A model generated the notes under the pieces. It worked only from the letters and a program-made list of their open reading frames with translations. It had not been told where the DNA came from and searched no databases. This document shows, in pieces, positions 17,283 to 25,869 of a stretch of DNA of 64,000 nucleotides; the stretch's first letter is position 1, and every line of letters begins with the position of its first letter. This stretch comes from Spartobacteria bacterium (GTDB taxonomy: Bacteria; Verrucomicrobiota; Verrucomicrobiia; Chthoniobacterales; UBA10450). Made by a program: the position numbers and the translations under genes. The stretch is from NCBI GenBank assembly GCA_003134785.1, contig PLCN01000021.1, positions 62,001 to 126,000 on the forward strand, read 5' to 3'.

Positions 17283-18199
17283 CTCGATTTTTTGTCGCGT
17301 GCCATGTTGCTGCGGACAATCGCAGCCACTCTCTGCTGTTCTTCGGGAGTGAGCGGTCGCACCCTACCTCGCGTTGCATCGGAGACCCTGCGAAGCTCTT
17401 CCTCACCGTGCATCAGGATGTCTAGGCCAGTATCGGTGCCAAGCCGTCGGCTTTCCATGTGGATTGAATACCCAACGCCGATGTTACGATCATAGATATC
17501 CATCCGGTTATGCTTGGCATGCGCGTCTTCGAGTAGAACGAAAAACTCGTGATCTTGCAGCCCAACTAATATCGATTCGCTTATCATCAGCTGGCCCACC
17601 TCTTCGAAGCCGGCTTCTTGATAGGCCTTGTAACGCGCAGTCGCTTCTTTGGAGCCGATTATCGTGATCTGAACCAGCACCGAATACGGCAACTTAATCG
17701 AGTGCTTTACGATCGTTAGGTGAAGAATAACGAGATCGTCGATGAAGCCCCAATCGAGACTCCAATCGATGTGGTAGTCATCTTTCTCAATTCGCCCTAG
17801 ATGCGGACTCGTGAACTTAGCGATAGCTGTTCGGAGGGTCCCCAAGCCTGCGTCGAAGTCCATACGAAAATCGGCGAACTTCTTGTCTCGAAGGAACAGC
17901 GGAATAAGGCAATCTTCGATTAGTGCAGGGACGACAACGACCCGTCTCTCCTCAAGCTCTCGTTGAATACCTGCGGTCACTTCACGTTTGCACCAGATGC
18001 TCTCAACGGCCGACTTAGAGAACACCGCGACCAAGACTGAAGCGCCTTGGATGGCCGTCTGAATCCGTTCGATCAGCGATTCGCCAGCGGCAATTTCCCA
18101 TTCATCGAGCCACACCCAAGTTTTATCTCGAATAAGATTGAACGCGAGTTTGGTAACGAACTCTTTGTCTTTGTGGCTGTAACTGATGAAGACAGGCAT
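17279..18199 (-). CDS. TIR-domain protein inside the RM operon
   Basis: The protein has 306 residues. The N-terminal TIR domain begins 'PVFISYSHKDKEFVTKLAF', continues with 'VWLDEWEIAAGESLIERI' and carries 'SIWCKREV' with Glu73 in the position of the catalytic glutamate of TIR NADases. The C-terminal 170 residues are not recognised and may be a sensor or partner-binding part. Bacterial TIR proteins in defence systems deplete NAD or make signalling nucleotides. The stop overlaps the hsdM start by ATGA. The upstream 183-aa gene is 22 nt away. An abortive back-up to restriction is inferred, not shown. Confidence 0.85.
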   Translation of the reverse strand: MPVFISYSHKDKEFVTKLAFNLIRDKTWVWLDEWEIAAGESLIERIQTAIQGASVLVAVFSKSAVESIWCKREVTAGIQRELEERRVVVVPALIEDCLIPLFLRDKKFADFRMDFDAGLGTLRTAIAKFTSPHLGRIEKDDYHIDWSLDWGFIDDLVILHLTIVKHSIKLPYSVLVQITIIGSKEATARYKAYQEAGFEEVGQLMISESILVGLQDHEFFVLLEDAHAKHNRMDIYDRNIGVGYSIHMESRRLGTDTGLDILMHGEEELRRVSDATRGRVRPLTPEEQQRVAAIVRSNMARDKKSR

Positions 18200-18221
18200 T
18201 GTTGACGACTCTGGCCAGAAG

Positions 18222-18773
18222 CTACTTGTCCACCAAGCGAACCCCTACTTCTTCAATGCGAACTGGAGATCGTGCCAGCCACTCCGAGGTGCGTTTCAAC
18301 GGAACGTGACCATGTCGCTCAGCAATCTTTTGAGCCGCTTGATGTTCCGTGAGTGGAAAGGGATAGCCACGCTCCTTTTCGAGTCTTTCATGCTCCATCC
18401 TGAGATTTTCGATTTCAAGCCGAAGCTTTTCGCGATTTTGCGGCTTCATTTCGATGTAGTCAGCCATCTGAACAAGCGCCCACATCGCACTGATTGCCGC
18501 TGCCGTACACGTAATCTTTGCGATCAACTTGGTTGGAGATTCGTGCGACAAGTAATCGAGAATCAGTCTGTCGGCGTCAGCCAATGCGGAGGGCTGGCGG
18601 CGATAGGACCAAAATAATGGAGGCGGCGGGAGATCGATTTGCGCGTAGCTGTCGTCGGTGCCGAGACGCCCAATTTCGTAAATAAGATTTACGTTGTCGA
18701 GATAGGCTAACACCTCTACTAGAAGTGGATCCGGTCTTTCGCGTCCTATTATTGTGATTTCGATAGCATTCAT
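18222..18773 (-). CDS. unknown protein with membrane segment and coiled coil
   Basis: The protein has 183 residues and is not recognised. After an N-terminal alpha/beta part ('NAIEITIIGRERPDPLLVEV') there is one hydrophobic segment around residues 83-105 ('IAKITCTAAAISAMWALVQM'). A charged helix likely to form a coiled coil follows ('REKLRLEIENLRMEHERLEK'). It lies 7 nt after the hsdR stop and 22 nt before the TIR gene, so it is co-transcribed. The membrane segment plus helix suggests an anchoring, sensing or effector role with the TIR protein; this is speculation from context. Confidence 0.6.
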   Translation of the reverse strand: MNAIEITIIGRERPDPLLVEVLAYLDNVNLIYEIGRLGTDDSYAQIDLPPPPLFWSYRRQPSALADADRLILDYLSHESPTKLIAKITCTAAAISAMWALVQMADYIEMKPQNREKLRLEIENLRMEHERLEKERGYPFPLTEHQAAQKIAERHGHVPLKRTSEWLARSPVRIEEVGVRLVDK

Positions 18774-18780
18774 GATTCAG

Positions 18781-21150
18781 TTACGCTGCGTATAGTAACG
18801 TTTGTAGTTGATTGACCGCTTCTCGGAGCTTGTCTGCCCCACCGAATAACTTCCCGATTTCTATCACGTTCCCACGGTTAGAGATCGGTGGAACTTGAAG
18901 CGCGCCAGGCAAAACAAACTCGGCCGTTCCGTAGACTGCGTACTTCTCGACAAGCTGGTCTAATATCTCGCGAGCCTCGGGTCCGTACTGTTCGAAGAAG
19001 TCTTTGCGATCTTCCCGCAAGCGCTGGGCGCGTTCCCGTCTTGTGCGGAGGGGCGCGTTGAACGCTACGTGACATAGCAAGTCGAAGGGGTCGGCATCCG
19101 GCTGGTTCGCCGAAGCGGCCAACTCATCGAAGCTAATGCCGCGTTCTGCCAGCTTCTGAATAATCTCCGAGCGCGCTGAGGGGTTCGCCCACTGGTCGCG
19201 TAGTTCTAGAACGGACGGATATAACGTGCGGACTTTCTCGGCCGCGTAGTCGGAAAACTTTATAACGCGAAGCTGCTTGCCATCTGGATCGAGTTCGTAA
19301 ACAAGATGGGACGCGATCTCCACTTGTCCTCCATCAAAGTAGTACTTTCGCCTCTGGACTTCCGGGCCTTCGTTGATGATCGGATCGCTGAAGAGTTTGC
19401 CCTCGTCGGCCGCAACTTCTTCGTCAGGATCATCTTCACGGATGACGGTTGTTGTTCCTCCTGGCTTTAGTTCTTCCTCGGTGATCAGCGCCGGCTCGCC
19501 GTCAAAATCGGGATCAGCGAACAACCGCGTAGCGGAGCCGGTGTAGTCAAGAATGTTGAACCAGAGCTTGCCGTAGTCGTCGCGAACGCGCGTGCCGCGT
19601 CCGATAATCTGCTTGAACTCCGTCATTGAGCCGACGACGCGAGCAAGCACGATGTTCTTGCACGTGGGCGCATCGACGCCCGTTGTGAGCAGTTGCGACG
19701 TGGTGAGAATCACCGGTGTCTTCGTTTCCACATCTTGGAACCGCGAGAGGTGACCGCGGCCGATGTCTGCTTCGTCCGAAGTGACACGACAGACGTAGTC
19801 GGGAAACTGCTTCACCAGATCGGTGTTCAAATTGTTCAGCGCCTGCCGCATTTCGGAGGCGTGTTCCTGATCGACGCAGAAGATGATCGTCTTCGCGAAA
19901 CGATCGGTCTTCTTAAGGAAATCGGTGAGATGGCGCGCGATCGCTTCGGTGCGGGCGCGCAATGCTACGGCGCGCTCGAAGTCTTTCGTCTGGTATTCCT
20001 CATCAGGAATTGCGCGACCGTAGCGATCCAGTTCGTCTTTGCTGGGCCGCCAACCGGCTGCATCCCATTCTGATATGATGCGGTGGACCCGGTAAGGAGC
20101 CAGGAAGCCGTCTTCGATGCCTTGGCGCAGGCTGTATTGGTAAATGGGATTGCCGAAGTATTCGTAGGTGTCGCGGTTGTCGTCCCGAAGCGGCGTGGCC
20201 GTCATTCCCAGCTGCGAGGCGGGCTGGAAATATTCCAAAATCTCACGCCACGCGCTGTCTTCGCGTGCGCTGCCGCGGTGGCATTCGTCGACGATGATGA
20301 GATCGAAGAAATCAGGCGCGTATTCCTTGTAGAGACCGGGACGCCGCTCGTCTTTCGTGAGCGCCTGGTAGATCGCGAAATAAATTTCGCGGCTCTGAAT
20401 GAGTTTGCCGCCCTCGATCTTTGCCCGCGCGTCTCCGAACGCCGCAAAGATCTTATCCTTCGGGTCATCGATGAGAATGTTGCGATCAGCGAGATAAAGA
20501 ATCTTTGGCCGGCGGTGCTCGCGGTTGCGATTCCAACGTGCGCTCCATAGCTTCCAGCAGATTTGGAATGCGACAGGCGTCTTACCTGTGCCGGTCGCCA
20601 TTGTGAGAAGAACGCGGTGCTTGCCCGTCACAATCGCTTCGACAGCGCGGCTGATTGCGATTTGTTGGTAGTAACGTTCGCCTTGGCGCAGAGCGAAGTT
20701 GATTGGCGTGAGAAGCTGCTCAACCGCTGTGTCGTTCTTCAGGTTTTTGCCATCGCGAAACCGCTGCCACAGCGACCCCGGTGTCGGGTAGCTGGTTACG
20801 AGCTTCTCCGTTCCGGTGAAGTAATCGAACTCGATAATCTCGGGTCCGTTACTTGCGTAGGCGAACTTCAATCCGAGCATCTCCGCGTAGTTCTTCGCCT
20901 GCTGAAGACCGTCGGCCGCCGTCTTGTATTCTGGCTTCGCTTCCACGACAGCGAGTGGGAAGTCACGCCGGTAGCGCAGTAAGTAATCGACGCGCTTTGA
21001 CGGCCGGCGAATGAAGCTCTTTCCGACGGGAACGATTCGCCCGTCGGTGATTGTCCGCTGCTCCGCGATCGAATAGGGCTCGTTGTCCCAACCGGCAGCT
21101 TGCAGCTTGGGGACTACGAACTTGCGACAGGTATCAGCTTCAGAAGGCAT
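18781..21150 (-). CDS. hsdR: type I restriction enzyme endonuclease/translocase subunit HsdR
   Basis: The protein has 789 residues. The N-terminal nuclease has the PD-(D/E)xK pattern: Asp55 in 'RVDYLL' and 'VVEAK' at 68-72. The SF2 translocase follows with Walker A TGTGKT at 186-191 and DECH at 288-291, then the second RecA domain ('GRGTRVRDDYGKLWF'). The C-terminal helical part docks to the methylase core in this family. It translocates DNA and cleaves at a distance when the HsdS site is unmethylated. It is the first gene of the minus-strand operon. Full length for the shorter HsdR class. Confidence 0.95.
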   Translation of the reverse strand: MPSEADTCRKFVVPKLQAAGWDNEPYSIAEQRTITDGRIVPVGKSFIRRPSKRVDYLLRYRRDFPLAVVEAKPEYKTAADGLQQAKNYAEMLGLKFAYASNGPEIIEFDYFTGTEKLVTSYPTPGSLWQRFRDGKNLKNDTAVEQLLTPINFALRQGERYYQQIAISRAVEAIVTGKHRVLLTMATGTGKTPVAFQICWKLWSARWNRNREHRRPKILYLADRNILIDDPKDKIFAAFGDARAKIEGGKLIQSREIYFAIYQALTKDERRPGLYKEYAPDFFDLIIVDECHRGSAREDSAWREILEYFQPASQLGMTATPLRDDNRDTYEYFGNPIYQYSLRQGIEDGFLAPYRVHRIISEWDAAGWRPSKDELDRYGRAIPDEEYQTKDFERAVALRARTEAIARHLTDFLKKTDRFAKTIIFCVDQEHASEMRQALNNLNTDLVKQFPDYVCRVTSDEADIGRGHLSRFQDVETKTPVILTTSQLLTTGVDAPTCKNIVLARVVGSMTEFKQIIGRGTRVRDDYGKLWFNILDYTGSATRLFADPDFDGEPALITEEELKPGGTTTVIREDDPDEEVAADEGKLFSDPIINEGPEVQRRKYYFDGGQVEIASHLVYELDPDGKQLRVIKFSDYAAEKVRTLYPSVLELRDQWANPSARSEIIQKLAERGISFDELAASANQPDADPFDLLCHVAFNAPLRTRRERAQRLREDRKDFFEQYGPEAREILDQLVEKYAVYGTAEFVLPGALQVPPISNRGNVIEIGKLFGGADKLREAVNQLQTLLYAA

Positions 21151-21414
21151 GGGGAACGCGTGGTTTTATCCGGCGAGCGGTGAATTTTCCAGTGTAATCT
21201 CGTTTCGTCGTCAGCGCTGGCACGAAATTGACTCGTTCACTCCCGCTCGCTCGGCGTGTCGACTCGCCCATCTATGTCGCTCGGGACGGACCATTGACTC
21301 GCGAATTGCCCATTCGCTCGGTCTACGACCTTTCGTCTATGTCGCTCGCATCCTGCGGCTCCATTCGCAGCAGTTGGCGGAAATGCGTGGCACGGATTTA
21401 GCAGCAGAAGCGGT

Positions 21415-22176
21415 ATGATGTTCCCCAAGAAGAACAAAAATCAGCCGGCATTGAAGGTGCGCCGCCGCCCCGGACAATCGATACGAGACGAAAAGGAGCG
21501 GCTCCTGGAAGATCGCTTGATGCCTTACGTCTTTGTCCCCTCGTTTCTGTGGGTGATTTGCTTAATCGAGTCGGCGCACGCGTGGTTGAATCAGCCGCCA
21601 ATGCCACGTTTCTGGCTTTGCGTTGCTATCGCGGCGACCGGGTTTTCCTGGATCGGCTTTCGCCGGTTGTTTCCCAAGTTCCGTAATCTGAATCGCGGGG
21701 AGCGCGGCGAATTGTGCGTTGCTGAAATCCTCGACGAGCTGCGCAGCTCTGGATATCGCGCCTTCCATGATTTACCCGGCGATGGCTACAATATCGATCA
21801 CGTGGTCGTCGGACCGGCTGGCGTTTTCGCAATCGAGACGAAATTTCGGAGCGGTTACGGCGAAATTGAATTTCGAAACGGTGAAGGCCTCTTCATCGGC
21901 GGCAGGCCAGAAGAAAAGGATTCTCTCAAACAAGCGCGTGGGAATGCGAGGGAGGTTAACCGAATCATCAAGGAAAACTGCAGCTTCGACGAGTGGGTCT
22001 GGCCGATCGTGGTGTTCGTCGGCGATTGGCGAGTCAAGAACGATTGGCAAACCACCGATGCGCGGGTGTTCACGACGAACGGGTTAGTGAGCCATATCGT
22101 GAATCAGCAGCCGCGACTCAGGCAGAGCGAGATCGAACTGATCGCATCACATCTCGAGCGCTCGGTGAAGAATTGA
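21415..22176 (+). CDS. NERD (nuclease-related) domain membrane protein
   Basis: The protein has 253 residues. Two hydrophobic segments (about 36-52 and 66-82) precede a NERD domain with 'RGERGELCVAEILDEL', Asp128 in 'NIDHVVVGPAGVFAIETK' and the ExK pair Glu141/Lys143. These are the residues of a PD-(D/E)xK-like nuclease core. It is divergent from hsdR, with about 264 bp between them. NERD proteins are found in DNA processing and defence contexts; activity here is not known. The start may be either of two adjacent ATG codons. Confidence 0.8.
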   Translation: MMFPKKNKNQPALKVRRRPGQSIRDEKERLLEDRLMPYVFVPSFLWVICLIESAHAWLNQPPMPRFWLCVAIAATGFSWIGFRRLFPKFRNLNRGERGELCVAEILDELRSSGYRAFHDLPGDGYNIDHVVVGPAGVFAIETKFRSGYGEIEFRNGEGLFIGGRPEEKDSLKQARGNAREVNRIIKENCSFDEWVWPIVVFVGDWRVKNDWQTTDARVFTTNGLVSHIVNQQPRLRQSEIELIASHLERSVKN

Positions 22177-22280
22177 CGAAGCACTGCCAGAGTCGAACTC
22201 CGAAGCTGGGAGAATGGCGCGCACGTGGCCGTCGTGTTGAATATACTTCCATGAACAGAGCCCGGACTGACTTTTAGCTC

Positions 22281-23039
22281 ATGAAACTCCTGCATTGCAT
22301 GAAGCGGCGCGAGTATCTGGAGCAGGCCCTTCGAACAGGCCTAATGTTTACGGGACACGATGTGAGGTTTGCTCCAACTGAAGATCCAAAAGTGTTCGCA
22401 GGTCTCTTCGAACAAATCCTTCCGTTGCTGCACCAAAAACTCGCATCGCTCGGTCGTTCCTTCGATTTCCTGAGTGAAGGAGAGCGACAGGTGCTCATGA
22501 TGGGTTTAGGCGCAATGAGCGGATCTGTGCCGATGATCTGCTTAACCGAAGTTCCTGCTGGACGATCGATCGATGTCCATCAGGCGACGTTTGGCGGTTA
22601 TGGCCTAGTCATATCTCGTCGGTGGGTCGAATTGAACGGCGGAGACAAAGTTCTTTACGTCGGCCATAATTCCACAGCATCACGTCGACTTTTCCTATTA
22701 CTGGCCACGTTAAAAATATTTAGCCTGCATCTCGGGGCTAATGGCCAAGTGCTTTTCGAGAACAATGCATTCCGAGCCTCGCTCGATTTGCTTTGCTACG
22801 TCGAACGACGCGACTACCTAGAGGAAGCCGAATGGCGTCAAACCGGCAATCCCGGCTGGATGGGAGGAACGGTCGCGAATGGAACGAGGCTTCATCTGCC
22901 GATCGACGAAATCGAATTTGTGCTCGTTACGAATGACGCCGACGTCAAAGCGACGTCAACCCTCGTGCAAGAGCTAGCGGTTAAACAGAAATCGAAAAGT
23001 ATGCCAAAGACGATAGTCTTTCCCCGGCAACTCCCTTAG
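22281..23039 (+). CDS. AbiGi-like abortive infection protein
   Basis: The protein has 252 residues. The pattern 'VPMICLTEVPAGRSIDVHQA' followed by 'GGYGLVISRRWVELNGGDKV' resembles the AbiGi family, where a short N-terminal segment leads to 'CFTDIP' and 'YG..G' motifs. AbiGi belongs to an abortive-infection pair with AbiGii; no AbiGii-like nucleotidyltransferase is seen next to it. The gene follows the NERD gene by about 100 nt and flanks the restriction operon. Family assignment is by motif impression only. Confidence 0.55.
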   Translation: MKLLHCMKRREYLEQALRTGLMFTGHDVRFAPTEDPKVFAGLFEQILPLLHQKLASLGRSFDFLSEGERQVLMMGLGAMSGSVPMICLTEVPAGRSIDVHQATFGGYGLVISRRWVELNGGDKVLYVGHNSTASRRLFLLLATLKIFSLHLGANGQVLFENNAFRASLDLLCYVERRDYLEEAEWRQTGNPGWMGGTVANGTRLHLPIDEIEFVLVTNDADVKATSTLVQELAVKQKSKSMPKTIVFPRQLP

Positions 23040-23340
23040 ATATGGAAGCGACGTAAACGTCGAATCCAACGCTCAACGTCCAATGACGAGTAGGTAGACG
23101 GCAAACACGTAAGAGAACGTCCAACTCCGGACGCGTCGCGAGCACGGTCCAACATCCAAGGTCCAATGAACAGAAATTTTCCTGCATCCGTGCCAACACG
23201 CAAGGGGTCGGGGCGCGAATTGAATGAGAGTGAAAGCCAGGAAACCAAAAGCATCGTGAACGACCTCGCGCCGGCTCGGCGGTTGCGGCCTGGCGGCGGC
23301 GATCGTTTTGTTCGGCGGTTCGCGCCGAGTTATTGAAAGA
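23040..23340. repeat. degenerate CAACGTC-type repeats, no gene
   Basis: The stretch contains several imperfect copies of a heptamer of the type CAACGTC / CAACGCT ('tccaacgctcaacgtccaat', 'aacgtccaactcc', 'gtccaacatccaaggtccaa'). The same words recur in the intergenic DNA up to 31 kb. I see no open frame of coding character. Confidence 0.65.
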
Positions 23341-23784
23341 TCAGCTATTGGTTCCTGGGAGCAACACCGGCGTTATTCGGCGGGCTTGATCAGGGCGACG
23401 ATGGGATCGGCGCCGCCGTTCATCGAGAACATGGAGAAATATTTTTTCCCGTCGGGTGTGAAGATGGCGTAGAACATCGGGCCCAGGCCGGTCGTGACCA
23501 TCGTGCCCAGAGCTTTGTGACCGGGCGACGGTCTTCTCTTCCACATCGCCGCACTTGGTCGGCTCCAGGGTTTTCATGTCGGCCAACGCGACCTTGCTGA
23601 AGTTGGCTTTGGCGCTGGCTTCGTCGGTGATTCCCGCGTCGGCCCGCTCCGCTTTGCTGACCAGCGGAATCTCTTGAGGACGGGTGAATAGGGAGAGACC
23701 CGGCAGCAACTCCTGTAGTAACTGCGTCCAGGTCTCCAGAGCGAATGGTTTGGTCAGTTCGCTTTCGAGATCACGTGGGGACAT
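23341..23784 (-). pseudogene. chimera: methylase N-terminus joined to a duplicated gene tail
   Basis: The frame starts MSPRDLESELTKPFALETW and 'TQLLQELLPGLSLFTRPQEI', which resembles the extreme N-terminus of Eco57I-type restriction-modification methylases. At about 23640 it switches to 'ADAGITDEASAKANFSKVAL', which is the tail of the secreted protein at 25104-25643. The rest (to about 23341) is a near-copy of 25074-25375 at DNA level. One extra G in 'gaccgggcgacgg' shifts the frame after 'GDVEEKTVA', so even the copied tail is broken. It is non-functional as read and marks a recombination joint. Confidence 0.7.
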
Positions 23785-23802
23785 CGTTTGACGGGAACAG
23801 GA

Positions 23803-24198
23803 TTACCACAGCGTCGGCACATCCGCATAGTCTCGCATTTTGCGGTCGCTCGTGATGATCGTCAGGTTGTGTCTGCGCGCTGTGGCGACGATCAGGCGAT
23901 CGGCGGGATCGCCGTGGAATTCGCCCGGGAGTTCATTCGCTTCGCGCGCAATCTCCGCATCGATGGGTATGACGCGAACGAAATTGGAGCGCAAGGCCAT
24001 CGCAAGCCAGCGATCGATGGGGAGCGAGAGAGCGAGCTTCCCTTTGCGAGCTTTCTGTCCGATTTCATAGATGCTGATGGCAGAAAGGCCGAATGGGGCC
24101 GTCCCAAGCGTCAGAATCAGGGACGATGCCGAGCTCGTGAGCTCCTCAGGCCGTTCGATCGAGCGGAGCCACGCATTGGTATCAAAGAGGTGTGTCAT
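23803..24198 (-). CDS. VapC-family PIN toxin
   Basis: The protein has 131 residues. The PIN signature is complete: 'THLFDTNAWLRS' with the first aspartate, 'GLSAISIYEIGQKA' with the conserved glutamate, and 'GDPADRLIVATARRHNLTII' with the last acidic cluster, then 'TSD'. VapC toxins are Mg-dependent RNases that cut tRNA or rRNA. The start at 24198 (ATG) overlaps the VapB-like gene by 17 nt. The pair sits between fragments of a decayed restriction locus and appears intact. Confidence 0.85.
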   Translation of the reverse strand: MTHLFDTNAWLRSIERPEELTSSASSLILTLGTAPFGLSAISIYEIGQKARKGKLALSLPIDRWLAMALRSNFVRVIPIDAEIAREANELPGEFHGDPADRLIVATARRHNLTIITSDRKMRDYADVPTLW

Positions 24199-24412
24199 CG
24201 CGCTCTGCGTTCCACTGCTCGAGTGGCTCGTCATCGTCGTCCCATCCGGGTTTTAAGATGATGGTGCCGCGCATGGAGCCAAGGTATTCAGCCATGTTCG
24301 CAGGAGCGCTCGTTTGCTTCTTCGTCAGCTCGGCTTCAATAGTTTGACGCAACGCTTCCAGTTCATTTACGGAGAGCTGCGTGATTTCGGCTTTGATCTC
24401 AGCGACTGACAT
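24182..24412 (-). CDS. VapB-like antitoxin
   Basis: The protein has 76 residues. The helical N-terminus 'MSVAEIKAEITQLSVNELEA' is followed by a flexible acidic tail ('GWDDDDEPLEQW') of the kind that wraps around a PIN toxin. It overlaps the start of the VapC gene. It would neutralise the toxin and probably repress the operon. The antitoxin class is inferred mainly from position and size. Confidence 0.75.
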   Translation of the reverse strand: MSVAEIKAEITQLSVNELEALRQTIEAELTKKQTSAPANMAEYLGSMRGTIILKPGWDDDDEPLEQWNAERDDTPL

Positions 24413-24449
24413 GGCTGTAGTTTAACATTGGGCGGCGCGCTGACAATGC

Positions 24450-24904
24450 TTAGGCATCGATGAAGGACTCCGAGAGGATGATCTTCGGCTCGAAGCCGCT
24501 GAACTCCATCGGCGTTTCCGGCCGGTCCACCTCTTGTTCCTCAACTTCTAACGGGTAGGAGCGCACGATCGCGAGGACGCTATCGAGGTAGGCGGCGGTG
24601 GTGATGCGCGTTGCACTTGTTTTTGGCTTCGCGACAGATTTTTGGAGGGATCCCCGAGATGCAAAAGCCCTTTGCTGTGACTTCGGGCGAGAAGGGCATC
24701 GACGTCGATGCCCACAAGTATCCGAATCAACGGAACTTTCTTTAGGTGAGGGATCAGCGCGAAGTAGCCCGAAGAGCGAAGATAGCCTACGAGGGCATCG
24801 AAACGCTCGATGTCGGCATTGCTAGCGAAAACGCCAGCGAATTTTTTGAGCAGTGTGTTTTCGCCATCATTGGTGAAGAAGCGGGTGACATCCGTGGTCA
24901 GCAA
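24450..24904 (-). pseudogene. internally deleted PLD/helicase gene of a restriction system
   Basis: The N-terminal frame (from a TTG at 24904) reads 'LTTDVTRFFTNDGENTLLKK' and 'IERFDALVGYLRSSGYFALI', which I associate with the phospholipase-D-like N-terminus of large helicases in restriction and defence loci. It runs to 'HSKGLLHLGDPSKN' and then degenerates. In another frame the end of a protein follows, 'ITTAAYLDSVLAIVRSYPLE' to 'SFIDA' and stop at 24450. The body of the gene is missing, with the scar at about 24600-24665. With the methylase fragment at 23640-23784 it marks a lost two-gene system. Confidence 0.6.
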
Positions 24905-25103
24905 TGAGTATGCGGTGAGTGGCGCCAGCTTTAAAGAAGCTTTTTGATCGTTACGCCGAGAACCCGACGTGTCCGTTCTTCTAAGGCGAGCATAGGGGAA
25001 CGCGTGATTTTAGCGAGACGCGTCGCAGAGGCCAGTTATTTGTTCGGCGCGCGACGCCGAGTTACTGGAGATCAGTTATTGGTTCCCGGGAGCAACACCG
25101 GCG

Positions 25104-25643
25104 TTATTCGGCGGACTTGATCAGGGCGACGATGGGGTCGGCGCCGCCGTTCATCGAGAACATGGAGAAATATTTTTTCCCGTCGGCAGTGAAGATGGCG
25201 TAGAACATCGGGCCCAGGCCGGTCGTGACCATCGTGCCGAAGGCTTTGTGACCGGCGATGGTCTTCTCTTCCACGTCGCCGCACTTGGTCGGCTCCAGGG
25301 TTTTCATGTCGGCCAACGCGACCTTGCTGAAGTTGGCTTTGGCGCTTTCTTCGTCGGTGATTCCCGCGTCGGCCGGTAATTCTTTGATCGAGAGATCGGC
25401 GGCGGCGTTGTCGGTCGAAAACTGAAGGCGTTCGCCTCCCAGCTTGGCGGCGTCGCCCGTGACCCATTCGGATTTCCAGCCGCTCGGGAGATCGACGCTG
25501 ACCGCGGGGTTGTCTTTCGGGAATTTAATGGTGTCCGCCCGGAGAGAGAGCGGAAAAGCGAGGGCCAGAAGGAAGGCAAAGGTGAAAATGGGGAATGAGC
25601 GGAGAGCGACGGCAGGACGACGAGCGGACGACAGGTGGTTCAT
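25104..25643 (-). CDS. secreted protein of unknown function
   Basis: The protein has 179 residues. The ATG at 25643 begins a long signal peptide (MNHLSSARRPAVALRSFPIF then a hydrophobic run ending 'PLSLRAD'). The mature part includes 'NPAVSVDLPSGWKSEWVTGD', 'ADMKTLEPTKCGD' and 'GKKYFSMFSMNGGADPIVAL'. It resembles small periplasmic proteins with a PsbP/MOG1-like alpha-beta layout. Its 3' half is duplicated in a broken form at 23341-23640. No catalytic residues are evident. Confidence 0.7.
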   Translation of the reverse strand: MNHLSSARRPAVALRSFPIFTFAFLLALAFPLSLRADTIKFPKDNPAVSVDLPSGWKSEWVTGDAAKLGGERLQFSTDNAAADLSIKELPADAGITDEESAKANFSKVALADMKTLEPTKCGDVEEKTIAGHKAFGTMVTTGLGPMFYAIFTADGKKYFSMFSMNGGADPIVALIKSAE

Positions 25644-25869
25644 GGATGCAATTGAAAGCAGAAAGCGGAAATTAGGAAGTAGAAAACGAGCGGACGGGAG
25701 CAATGCTGGCGCGAGCGCGGGAAGCGCGGACCCGCCTTCGCCGAGCCTGCGGCGTGGCAAGGGTCGGACCCGCCTTCGCCGGGCTTCCGCCGCCGCCAGA
25801 GCTTTGGCGTGACGGGACGGCGTGGCAGGAGGTCGGCGATTGGGCAATAAAATTGCTTTTATTCTGCGC

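Noticed and set aside
21151-21414. Insertion sequence between hsdR and the NERD gene
   Set aside because: The spacer has words such as 'cccatctatgtcgct' shared with about 29385, but no transposase and no clear terminal repeats.
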